A DNA stretch of 64,000 nt, taken from contig WRLP01000002.1 in NCBI GenBank assembly GCA_009777535.1, forward strand, positions 62,001 through 126,000, given 5' to 3'. Made by a program: the position numbers and the translations under genes. This DNA is from Treponema sp. GTDB taxonomy: Bacteria; Spirochaetota; Spirochaetia; Treponematales; Breznakiellaceae. This document shows positions 43,221-51,225 of the stretch, one piece after another. The notes below the pieces were generated by a model, which had not been told where the DNA came from, made no database searches, and saw only the letters and a list, made by a program, of their open reading frames with translations. Numbering within the stretch: position 1 is the first letter of the stretch; every line of letters starts with the position of its first letter.

Positions 43221-45143
43221 TTAATGATCCAGATAATCTTTAAGCCTCCGGCTTCTCTTGGGATGCCGCAGCCTGCGAAGGGCTTTGGCTTCTATCTGCC
43301 TGATCCTCTCCCGTGTAACATTAAAGTACAGCCCAACCTCTTCCAGCGTCAGTGAATAACCATCATCCAGCCCAAAGCGCATTTTTAACACTTCCTGTTC
43401 ACGGAATGGCAGAGTAGAGAGCACACCCGCAAGCTGCTCCTGTAACAAAGTGAATGCGGTCTGGCTGGCTGGATTTTCGACATCCTTATCCTCAATAAAA
43501 TCCCCTAAAAGCGAATCTTCTTCTTCGCCGATGGGTGTTTCCAGCGATATAGGCTCACGTGCGACATTTTTGACCGATTTTACCCTAAGCGAAGTCCAGC
43601 CAAGGCGATGGGCGATTTCTTCGTCTGTTGGTTCTCTGCCCAGAGTCTGCATCAACTGCCTGGACTCACGCACTACCTTGTTTATCTGTTCAATCATGTG
43701 AACAGGCACACGGATTGTTCTTGCCTGATCGGAAATGGAACGGGTTATTGCCTGCCTTATCCACCATGTTGCGTAAGTGGAAAACTTAAAGCCTTTTTGA
43801 TATTCAAATTTTTCTACAGCTTTAATCAATCCGATATTCCCTTCCTGAACAAGATCAAAAAAATGCAGCCCGCGGTTGGTATACTTTTTTGCAATCGAAA
43901 CCACCAGCCTTAAGTTTGCCTTTATAAGACGGTCTTTTGCTTTTTTCATCATAACACGGCCGCGGCTAATCTCTCGTGCCATTTGATTAACATTTTCGAT
44001 AGATTCCTCGAATTCTGTTTCGAGCTGACGGAGTTTTTTTTCCGTTACCTGGATTAATCTGATTTTTTCCTTTATTTCATCGGAAGAAAGCCCCAGTTTA
44101 TCTTCCAGCTTCTCCCTTTCGTCCCTGATTGTTAAATAACGGCCGAGAGTACGCAGTTCCTTTAGTGATGCAACCTGTAAATGTTTCTCTATGCGCTCCT
44201 GTTCTTTTTTGAACCTTTTTATTTTTTTGGCAGCCTGAATGAATTTTTCTGAAAACGCGGCTATTTCTTCCGGGTGAATTTGCGCATTTGCAACCGCCCT
44301 CATAATCCTCTTTCGGATTGGAAAAAGCTCCTTGTCTTCAAGATAATCCGCATCCCTGGCAATCAATTGTTTTTTTATTTCTATATAATTCCTTATATCG
44401 CCCAATACTGTTCGCAATGTATCCTTGTAGAATGAATTAAGACGGCGGCGCTCTGTCATGTGTTCAGTAATCTCTTTTTTGGAAAGATTAAGTTCCCTTA
44501 GATCCTTTTTCGAAAAAGCTTTTCCGGCGATGTGATAAAATTCAAGAATAACCATTCCTGATTTTTTTATCACACCTTTAATAATATTTTCTCCTTCTTC
44601 CATCTGTTTGGAAAGTTCAATTTCCTGCTCTGCTGTAAGAAGATTTTCCCGCCCAATTTCCCGAAGGTAAAGACGTATTGGATCATCTACAAGAGAAGAT
44701 TCCTTGTCGCTGTATGTAGCCCGCTTTTTTCCGGATTCGGATTTCTTGCGTTTGCCGTCGCTTTCTTCTTCTTCCGTTCCAGCGCTGTCTTCTTCCACAA
44801 GCTGTACATTATTGGCTTCCAGCAGCGCAAGCACCTGTTCAATTTTATCCGTATTTGCAATATGTTCCGGAAGATAATCGGAAAGCTCCTCGTATGAAAG
44901 ATTTTTTTTATCTTTCGCGTATTCGATAAGTTTGATAATCGCGGGATCGAGCGCCGCATCGGAATCTTCAGCCGGATTTGCTGCATCGGTACCTGCAGCT
45001 TTTACAGCCTGATTCGCTGTCTTGCTGCCGGGATTTAATTTCTTCTGCCGTATGTTTTTTTTATCCGCATTTGAATCGGATGCGGTTTTCTTTCCTTTTT
45101 GTTCTTTGTCTGTCTTTCTTTTAACGGTCGTTTTTGTATGCAT
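43221..45143 (-). CDS. rpoD: RNA polymerase primary sigma factor (sigma-70)
   Basis: This is the housekeeping sigma factor, 640 residues. A Lys-rich N-terminal extension (1-60) precedes region 1.1 (about 65-115), then region 1.2 ('[21 protein letters not shown]'), a non-conserved spacer, region 2 with '[22 protein letters not shown]' and '[19 protein letters not shown]', region 3 ('[17 protein letters not shown]'), and region 4 with '[30 protein letters not shown]' (quoted parts show the helix-turn-helix). It follows dnaG with no gap (TAG then ATG), the classical dnaG-rpoD macromolecular synthesis arrangement. It should recognise the TTGACA/TATAAT promoters seen in this window. Confidence 0.97.
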   Translation of the reverse strand: MHTKTTVKRKTDKEQKGKKTASDSNADKKNIRQKKLNPGSKTANQAVKAAGTDAANPAEDSDAALDPAIIKLIEYAKDKKNLSYEELSDYLPEHIANTDKIEQVLALLEANNVQLVEEDSAGTEEEESDGKRKKSESGKKRATYSDKESSLVDDPIRLYLREIGRENLLTAEQEIELSKQMEEGENIIKGVIKKSGMVILEFYHIAGKAFSKKDLRELNLSKKEITEHMTERRRLNSFYKDTLRTVLGDIRNYIEIKKQLIARDADYLEDKELFPIRKRIMRAVANAQIHPEEIAAFSEKFIQAAKKIKRFKKEQERIEKHLQVASLKELRTLGRYLTIRDEREKLEDKLGLSSDEIKEKIRLIQVTEKKLRQLETEFEESIENVNQMAREISRGRVMMKKAKDRLIKANLRLVVSIAKKYTNRGLHFFDLVQEGNIGLIKAVEKFEYQKGFKFSTYATWWIRQAITRSISDQARTIRVPVHMIEQINKVVRESRQLMQTLGREPTDEEIAHRLGWTSLRVKSVKNVAREPISLETPIGEEEDSLLGDFIEDKDVENPASQTAFTLLQEQLAGVLSTLPFREQEVLKMRFGLDDGYSLTLEEVGLYFNVTRERIRQIEAKALRRLRHPKRSRRLKDYLDH

Positions 45144-47042
45144 CTATCTTCCTTCGAATAATCTAATCTGCGAATCGACGAACATCTTTTCGGCCAGTAA
45201 TTCGTCAGTATCCTGATTTTCCGAATCAACACTGCGTTCACTTTCACGCAGCATTCTGCCAATCTCAACCAGCCTTCGGCGGAGCTTTTTTTTCTTGATC
45301 CCTTTAATTCCATCCTCCAATAACTTTTCGGGATCACCGGAATTTCCGCCTTCAAATTCCGCTGTTGTTCCGCGGCTTATAATTAAATTCCGCAGCGATT
45401 GTGAGCCAATCCTGGCAAGCAGATCATCAATACTGGTTTCATCGTTTATATAACACTCTTCCAGGGCAATAAAAAGCTCTTTGGCGGCAGGATCCTCTAT
45501 ATCCTTTATTTCCAAAGCCTTACGAAATTCAGGATACAACCTCATATTAACCGATACAACAATAAGCGTAAAAAGCTCACTGTTCATGCGGATTAGCCGG
45601 TCTGCAGTATCGTCAGCCGAATTCTCCCGAACTTCGAGCCGGGATTTTTTATTTCCTGAATGCCGCCTTAAATCCTTTACTACCGCATCACGATCTACCC
45701 CGAAAGCATCTGCTGCGGAGTTTATGCAGTCATCCCGCTCAATTTCGGAATCCAGCACTTCCAGATAGGGAAACAACAATGCAAACGCTTTATTCTTGCC
45801 CTCCGGCACCGATACATCATACAGAAATTTTCCACGGGAAATTAAATACTCGAAGTCATTTATACAATATTTCAATGTTTTATACAATATCTCGTGTCCA
45901 TATTTCTGCAAAATATCGGCCGGATCTTTTAATTGATCCGCCTGTATATGTATATTTTCGGCTTTTTCTCCTTCATTGGAGAGTAATACGGCATTTGCCG
46001 CCTCCCGGGCATGAAAAAGAGCGCTGGTCAGACCGTTTTTGCGGCAGGTAATGATCGCTTTTAAGGCAGCTTTTTGTCCGGCTTCATCGGAATCGAATAT
46101 CAGTACCGCCTTTTCCGCCCAGCGCTTAAGTAATTTAGCCTGCTCATCGGTAAAGGCCGTGCCAAGGGGAGCTACCGTATTTTTAATTCCAGCCTGATGC
46201 AAAGCGATTACATCCATGTAGCCCTCAACAATATATACGGTTTTACTCTGCCTGATTTCCGGCAGGGCAAGATCCAGTGCAAACAGGGTCTGACCCTTTT
46301 TGTATGTTTCCAACTCCGGGGAGTTGATATACTTGGGAGGCTCTTTGCCATCACTTTGGAGTATTCCCGGTAAAGCACGCCCTCCGAAAGCGACAACCCT
46401 GCCCTGCCGGTCAGTGATTGGAAACATCAGCCTGCCACTGAACAGGGACATTCCTTTATAGCGGGAGGAAAATAATCCGGATTTATCAAGAAAATCTTCA
46501 GAATATCCTTTTCCCATTAAAAACTTGTAAAGGAAATCACGATCCGAGGGAGCATAACCCAGCCTGAAACGTTCTACCATTTCTTCACTTATCCCTCTAC
46601 CCAAAATATACTGAAAAGCCGCCGAGCCATCAGGTTTTTTTTTCAAAAAAAACTGAAAAGTTGTTGAAGTTCTTCGATACAGTTCCAGTAACTCTTCAAT
46701 TCTTGTATTATTTGTTTCATCCGCTTCTCCGCCGTCATCATTAACAATTTGTATGCCATACTTGCGGGCAAGGGTTTTGATAGCTTCCGGATAAGAAAGT
46801 TTATCCATTTCCATGATAAAACCGATTACGGTATCGCCCTTATTGCATCCGAAACAATAATATGTTTTTAGATCCGGCTCGACCTTAAAAGAAGGCGTCC
46901 TTTCCTGTCCTCCTCCATGAAAGGGGCACCTTCCCCACCAGCGGCCGCTTCTTTTTTCCAGGCGCACATAGTCATTTATTACCGCAACAGCATCCAGACG
47001 ATCGATTACTTCCTGAATTGTTGTTTTAGAAATGCGCTTCAT
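45144..47042 (-). CDS. dnaG: DNA primase
   Basis: Primase makes RNA primers for DNA replication. At 632 residues it has normal length. The zinc-binding CHC2 motif begins 'CPFHGGGQERTPSF' and ends 'YYCFGC', with a few extra residues (GGGQ) compared with the usual CPFHxEKTPSF. The TOPRIM catalytic region shows 'IVEGYMDVIALHQAGI' and 'AVLIFDSDEAGQKAALKAI' with 'GTAFTDEQAKLLKRW' between. The C-terminal third would bind the replicative helicase. It is preceded by mltG with 16 bases between and continues straight into rpoD. Confidence 0.96.
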   Translation of the reverse strand: MKRISKTTIQEVIDRLDAVAVINDYVRLEKRSGRWWGRCPFHGGGQERTPSFKVEPDLKTYYCFGCNKGDTVIGFIMEMDKLSYPEAIKTLARKYGIQIVNDDGGEADETNNTRIEELLELYRRTSTTFQFFLKKKPDGSAAFQYILGRGISEEMVERFRLGYAPSDRDFLYKFLMGKGYSEDFLDKSGLFSSRYKGMSLFSGRLMFPITDRQGRVVAFGGRALPGILQSDGKEPPKYINSPELETYKKGQTLFALDLALPEIRQSKTVYIVEGYMDVIALHQAGIKNTVAPLGTAFTDEQAKLLKRWAEKAVLIFDSDEAGQKAALKAIITCRKNGLTSALFHAREAANAVLLSNEGEKAENIHIQADQLKDPADILQKYGHEILYKTLKYCINDFEYLISRGKFLYDVSVPEGKNKAFALLFPYLEVLDSEIERDDCINSAADAFGVDRDAVVKDLRRHSGNKKSRLEVRENSADDTADRLIRMNSELFTLIVVSVNMRLYPEFRKALEIKDIEDPAAKELFIALEECYINDETSIDDLLARIGSQSLRNLIISRGTTAEFEGGNSGDPEKLLEDGIKGIKKKKLRRRLVEIGRMLRESERSVDSENQDTDELLAEKMFVDSQIRLFEGR

Positions 47043-47058
47043 TTTATCCGGATCTCCG

Positions 47059-48168
47059 TCACGGCTGGCTCTTCAGCAAGAGTTGGCCCGCGCGTATATG
47101 TTCATCCAGTGTTTGCGAAAAATAGTGCCTTCCGCTGACAATATTGGTCAGTCTGAAATAAAGATAGTCGTTTTGTTCGGGATTGAATACCGCATTCAAA
47201 GCAACCGCCCCAGGCGAAGAAATCGGCCCTGGCGGCAGACCCGGTAAAATGTATGTGTTGTATGGATTGCGTATTTCAAGATCAACATTATATAGAACCT
47301 GCGGATGCGGCCTTCCCTGGATTTCTGTTATAATATATTCAACAGTCGCACAGGATTGCAGGGCCATTCCAATTCTAAGCCGGTTGTAAAAAACCCCCGC
47401 CATGACGGGAGCTTCATCGCTTACCCGGTATTCTCGTTCAATAATTGAGGCGATGATCACAAAACGGTTGAGCTCATGCGGATCCATATCCAGCGCTGAA
47501 TTGTTTATTTCCGTTATTCTTTGAAAAAAGTTATCCGCCATCGAGCGAAGCACCCTCACTGCCGGATAATTTTCGGGGAACAGATAAGTATCTGGAAAAA
47601 GATATCCTTCCATGCTCGCGTTTGGAATACGATAATATGCTATTGTATCCGGGTCATTTGCTGCGGTAAGAAAATCCTGCGCAGGACATATATTGTTATC
47701 TTCAAGTATTTTTGCAGTTTTTTTAAGAGTTGTTCCCTCAGGAATTGTTACACGCAGCAATATTTGTTTTCCGGAAACAAGAAGCCGGTGGATTTCCATC
47801 TGGCTTGCCGGAATTTCCAGCAGATATGTGCCGCTTTTAATATATTCCTTTTCAAAACGGCATAGCCAGTACCAATAAAGATTGCTCCGTATCAGCCCTG
47901 CCCGCTGAAGTCTTAATCCTACCGAATTGGCGCTTTCTCCGTTACGAACCTCTATTAAGTATTCTTTGCCGTCACTGCTTCTAATCCCGTCCAGATCATA
48001 TCCGGTAAATTCCAAAGCTTGCGGCGGCGCATTCAGATATATGATTAGGCCCAGAGAAGAAACGGCCAGTAACAGCAGTACTCCCACCAGTACAGCCAAA
48101 AAAACGGATATACGGATTATTAAACGGGATTTTTTCTTTTTCATATTCCCGAACGGCCTCTGTGTCAA
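47059..48168 (-). CDS. mltG: Endolytic murein transglycosylase MltG
   Basis: MltG cuts nascent glycan strands in the inner-membrane face of the wall and sets strand length. The 369-residue protein (352 or so if the ATG at 48144 is used) has a basic start, one membrane helix (about 20-45), then the YceG domain with 'ITIPEGTTLKKTAKIL'-like LysM part, 'MEGYLFPDTYLFPENYP', the catalytic Glu in 'VIIASIIEREYRV', and 'CATVEYIITEIQGR'/'PYNTYILPGLPPGPISSPG'. The TTG at 48168 overlaps the upstream stop and has GGAAA six bases before it, so I keep it; the ATG is the alternative. It groups with wall and replication genes. Confidence 0.92.
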   Translation of the reverse strand: MTQRPFGNMKKKKSRLIIRISVFLAVLVGVLLLLAVSSLGLIIYLNAPPQALEFTGYDLDGIRSSDGKEYLIEVRNGESANSVGLRLQRAGLIRSNLYWYWLCRFEKEYIKSGTYLLEIPASQMEIHRLLVSGKQILLRVTIPEGTTLKKTAKILEDNNICPAQDFLTAANDPDTIAYYRIPNASMEGYLFPDTYLFPENYPAVRVLRSMADNFFQRITEINNSALDMDPHELNRFVIIASIIEREYRVSDEAPVMAGVFYNRLRIGMALQSCATVEYIITEIQGRPHPQVLYNVDLEIRNPYNTYILPGLPPGPISSPGAVALNAVFNPEQNDYLYFRLTNIVSGRHYFSQTLDEHIRAGQLLLKSQP

Positions 48169-49106
48169 AGGCTGATTTCCAGGCCTTCTGCAGCCAGGGT
48201 TAACTCAATATCCCTGATATTCATTCTTTCTAGATACCAGCGGGCTGACTGTAAAATATTGTGAAGCTTGCGGTCACTGTATGTTGGATCGTGATGAAAC
48301 ATCACCATGTGTTTAATTCTCCAGTTTGCCGCAAAATCAACTGCCAGGCTGAAAGCGCTGTGCCCCCAGTTATACTTATCGATGGCTTCTCCAAGAGTAT
48401 ATTGGCAGTCAAGGACAATCAAGTCAGCATCCTGGAAAAATACTGTATTTTCTTCTGTTTTCAAAAAATCCTGAGCGGTTAGTTCCGTATCGGTTGCGTA
48501 AATAAAACGTTTGTCATTTTCATGTACGCAATACGCGTATGAATCACCGGGGTGATTCATTTTTTTGTACGATATAAGGTGGCTGCCAATCTTGATTGGG
48601 CCGTCCAGCTGATGATAGGATTTTATCGAGCCCATTGCATCAATATGAACCGGAAAGTAAGGAGGCTCCATTTGTCCGGAAAGTATTTTTTCCAGATCCG
48701 GTTTTGGAGAGTAAAATTCCATCCTTACCGAAGGATCATACGCGGGACTGAAAAAGGGCAGGCCCTGTAAATGATCCCAATGGAAATGCGAAAAAAATAC
48801 ATGATACTGGGTCGGGTGGAGAATTTCATCGTTCATTTGGTTTCCCAGTTGATGGATCCCCGACCCGCAGTCAAAAATGATGAATTCTTTTGATTCTTCA
48901 AAGGTAACGCTTACACAGGGAGTGTTGGCGCCGACCGTTCCAAAAAGCCAGGGCGGCAGCCCTGCAAGAAAACGCTCTTTGCTTTCCGCATTTTGCAGAT
49001 CTTCAACGGTAATTTGTTCAAGAATGGCGGAAAACTTGCTCTTAATCTGTGAAGGCGTCTGAGGCGCGGGTATGGAACCGCATACTCCCCAAAATTTAAC
49101 ACGCAT
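48165..49106 (-). CDS. Metallo-beta-lactamase-fold hydrolase
   Basis: This 313-residue cytoplasmic protein has the metal-binding signature 'SHFHWDHLQG' (HxHxDH), 'FDCGSGIHQLGNQM' before it, 'NHPGDSYAY' (third metal His), 'ATDTEL' (bridging Asp) and 'MFHHDPTYSD' near the C-terminus. The N-terminal 'VKFWGVCGSIPAPQ' is typical of a subgroup related to phosphodiesterase/RNase Z-like hydrolases and often seen with signalling proteins. The substrate is not predictable; a cyclic nucleotide or other phosphodiester is possible. It overlaps the cysteine-cluster gene by 11 bases and mltG by 4. Confidence 0.85.
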   Translation of the reverse strand: MRVKFWGVCGSIPAPQTPSQIKSKFSAILEQITVEDLQNAESKERFLAGLPPWLFGTVGANTPCVSVTFEESKEFIIFDCGSGIHQLGNQMNDEILHPTQYHVFFSHFHWDHLQGLPFFSPAYDPSVRMEFYSPKPDLEKILSGQMEPPYFPVHIDAMGSIKSYHQLDGPIKIGSHLISYKKMNHPGDSYAYCVHENDKRFIYATDTELTAQDFLKTEENTVFFQDADLIVLDCQYTLGEAIDKYNWGHSAFSLAVDFAANWRIKHMVMFHHDPTYSDRKLHNILQSARWYLERMNIRDIELTLAAEGLEISL

Positions 49107-49566
49107 TTATGTTTCCCCCTTTCATGTTCTTTTCGACAAGCAGTTGCCCTGCCCTTAACAGAATAAAAGCGTCAATTTCTTCTCTATCGTACAATTTTCC
49201 AGAGTTAATTCCCGGACATCCCAGGGAAGCCATTTCCCAGGTATCATTGCCGGCAGTAAGCGATTGCCAGAAAGGAAAAGTTCGGCACTGAACAGGACGT
49301 GCATTGTATACTTTACAGCCGTAATCCCAAAAAATACAGTCAAAATTGGATTTTTCTTTTAATGACAGGTTTTCCTTTTTTTCTTCACTTTTAACCCAAC
49401 GGCAATAAGTCCTGATAAAGCCCGTTGTCTCCATATTTAGCTCTTTTGTAAGGACTTTTATATCATCCGCCGAAAGAAAGACAAAACCGCTCTCGTGTCT
49501 GCAGCATGCCGAACAGCGCCGGCAGGAAAACCTGAGGCCTGAAGCGTAAAAAGGCGTTTGTTTCAT
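49096..49566 (-). CDS. YkgJ-family cysteine-cluster protein
   Basis: This 156-residue protein carries Cys motifs 'FSCRRCSACCRHESG' near residue 14 and 'YGCKVYNARPVQCRTFPFW' in the second half, which together form the CxxCxxCC...C...C pattern of the YkgJ/zinc- or iron-sulphur-cluster family. The function of this family is unknown; members are small redox- or metal-binding proteins. It overlaps the metallo-hydrolase gene by 11 bases, so both are co-translated. The ORF start ATG at 49566 follows the comF end by 73 bases. Confidence 0.85.
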   Translation of the reverse strand: MKQTPFYASGLRFSCRRCSACCRHESGFVFLSADDIKVLTKELNMETTGFIRTYCRWVKSEEKKENLSLKEKSNFDCIFWDYGCKVYNARPVQCRTFPFWQSLTAGNDTWEMASLGCPGINSGKLYDREEIDAFILLRAGQLLVEKNMKGGNINAC

Positions 49567-49639
49567 GAATAGGGTTTTTTATCATGAATTGTGTTTGTTT
49601 TCAAGCCCCCGGCATAGTTTTGTAGCCGTTCATTACCCG

Positions 49640-50395
49640 TTAATCATAAAAAAGGCACAGACAGTAAACTTTTTCCGTTCCGCCTTTTTTCAGCGCTTCG
49701 GCGCAAACATCCAGAGTAGCTCCCGTAGTCATTACATCATCAATGAGCAATGCTGTTTTGGGAGTTTTGCCCTTTGGGATAATGCGTCCTTTCAGGTTTC
49801 TCATTCTGTCATCCCTGCCAAGTTCTTTCTGGACGCCAGACCGCAGTCTTTCAAGGCACCGGCAGATTTTAATTATGGGAAACGCTTTTCCTCCTCTTTC
49901 GAGCAGTCTTGTCAGAAATTCAATCTGGTCCCAGCCCTTTTGCTTTATCTTGCCGGGCCTTGGCGGAACAGGGACGATAACGGCATTTTCGGGCGCCGCC
50001 GCACAACTGCCGATAATTTTAAGAATTTTATCTGAAAAATAATTGCCCACGGCGATATTTCTGCCGAATTTATATGCGGCCAAAAGGCGCCGGTATTTTC
50101 CGGTATAGGGAAACAGAACCGTTACCCGGTCATATGAGCGTTCCCCCGTGTTCCGGCATGAAAGGCATCTGCTCTGTTCCGAGACCAGGGGCCTGCCGCA
50201 TAAATCGCAGTTTTTACCAGGTTCAGCGGCAATTCCGGCATGGCAGGGCTCACACAAGCCGTACCAGGTTTCGCTTAGGCTTACAAGACCACGACTGCAA
50301 AGAGCACATCCCGTGGGGAAAAAATATTCCCTGATAAAAAAGAGCGTTTTAACAATTTCGAGCCTGAAATTTTTGACATTTTCATAAAAACTCAT
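49640..50395 (-). CDS. comF: ComF-family phosphoribosyltransferase-like protein
   Basis: The protein has an N-terminal Cys-rich part with four CxxC pairs ('CALC', 'CEPC', 'CDLC', 'CLSC'), like the zinc finger of ComFC. A phosphoribosyltransferase domain follows with 'IVPVPPRPGKIKQKGWDQIE' and the PRPP loop 'ALLIDDVMTTGATLDVCAEAL'. ComF proteins support DNA uptake in transformation, although homologues also occur in species not known to be competent. I place the start at the ATG at 50395 (about 251 residues), since the upstream part of the ORF (50500-50396) runs across the tag promoter and has no family resemblance. No SD is visible for it. Confidence 0.85.
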   Translation of the reverse strand: MSFYENVKNFRLEIVKTLFFIREYFFPTGCALCSRGLVSLSETWYGLCEPCHAGIAAEPGKNCDLCGRPLVSEQSRCLSCRNTGERSYDRVTVLFPYTGKYRRLLAAYKFGRNIAVGNYFSDKILKIIGSCAAAPENAVIVPVPPRPGKIKQKGWDQIEFLTRLLERGGKAFPIIKICRCLERLRSGVQKELGRDDRMRNLKGRIIPKGKTPKTALLIDDVMTTGATLDVCAEALKKGGTEKVYCLCLFYD

Positions 50396-50449
50396 AACAC
50401 ATATATTGCACACGGCCGCATGGCGCTTTAGTAAAAATGTAAAATAATG

Positions 50450-50455
50450 TATAAA
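50450..50455 (+). promoter_or_regulatory. Probable -10 box of tag
   Basis: TATAAA lies five bases before the tag ATG at 50461 and no SD sequence is present, so a transcript starting in the usual place would be leaderless. The -35 (TTTAGT at 50427-50432, 17 bases upstream) is poor, so the box is only tentative. Confidence 0.4.
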
Positions 50456-50460
50456 TAGAC

Positions 50461-51081
50461 ATGAAATTAATAAAAAGATGCGAATGGTGTACTGGCTCAC
50501 AATTGTATATGGACTACCACGACAATGAATGGGGATCGCCTGTTTTTGACGATCGTAAACATTTTGAGTTTCTGGTTCTGGAATCGGCCCAAGCGGGCTT
50601 AAGCTGGATTACGATTCTAAAAAAAAGGGAAAACTACCGCAGGGCTTACAATGGTTTTGAGCCGGAAAAAGTCGCCCGTTACGGAGAAAAGAAAAAGGCG
50701 GCGTTGCTTGCCGATGCCGGAATAATTCGCAACCGGCTTAAAATTGAGGCGTCCATTAATAATGCCAAACACTTTCTTGAGATACAGAAAGAATTCGGCA
50801 GTTTTTCAAAATATATCTGGTCTTTTACAATGTCTAAAAAAGGCCAATGCAGGCAGATTACCGGAAAGTGGAAAACCCTTGCCGAAATTCAGGCAAGAAC
50901 AGAATTATCAGACAGGATTTCTGCGGATCTTAAAAAGCGGGGATTTAAATTTTTGGGCAGCATAATTGTTTATTCCCATTTGCAAGCCACAGGGATTGTA
51001 AACGATCATCTTACAAGCTGTTTCCGGTACAAGGAACTTGTTAACAAAGACCTTACGCAAAAGTTAAATAAAAATAAATAA
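50461..51081 (+). CDS. tag: DNA-3-methyladenine glycosylase I
   Basis: Tag removes 3-methyladenine from alkylated DNA to start base-excision repair. The 206-residue protein has the zinc-site residues 'KRCEWCTG' at the N-terminus and 'NDHLTSCF' near the C-terminus, 'YHDNEWGSPVFDDRKHFEFL' and the catalytic Glu region 'LESAQAGLSWITILKKRENYR'. These are all diagnostic. It is read from its own promoter, divergent from comF, and ends in a short intergenic repeat before the convergent mutS. Confidence 0.93.
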   Translation: MKLIKRCEWCTGSQLYMDYHDNEWGSPVFDDRKHFEFLVLESAQAGLSWITILKKRENYRRAYNGFEPEKVARYGEKKKAALLADAGIIRNRLKIEASINNAKHFLEIQKEFGSFSKYIWSFTMSKKGQCRQITGKWKTLAEIQARTELSDRISADLKKRGFKFLGSIIVYSHLQATGIVNDHLTSCFRYKELVNKDLTQKLNKNK

Positions 51082-51107
51082 TTCATGTTACGCATATTCT
51101 AAAATTA

Positions 51108-51187
51108 CCCACTGATTTACACTGATTATCACAGAGTTAATACTGAAATACTCATTTATCTGTGTTAATCCGTGCTAATCCGTGGTT
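51108..51187. repeat. Intergenic inverted repeat, second copy of the 'CCACGGAT' family
   Basis: The left arm (CCCACTGATTTACACTGATT) and right arm (TAATCCGTGCTAATCCGTGG) pair with some mismatches and match the copy at 4121-4197. An outer 10-bp inverted repeat ATGTTACGCA (51085-51094) / TGCGTAACAT (51209-51218) encloses it. It lies between the convergent tag and mutS genes. Confidence 0.7.
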
Positions 51188-51225
51188 AAATTTTATTATT
51201 TATATTTGTGCGTAACATGGGTAAT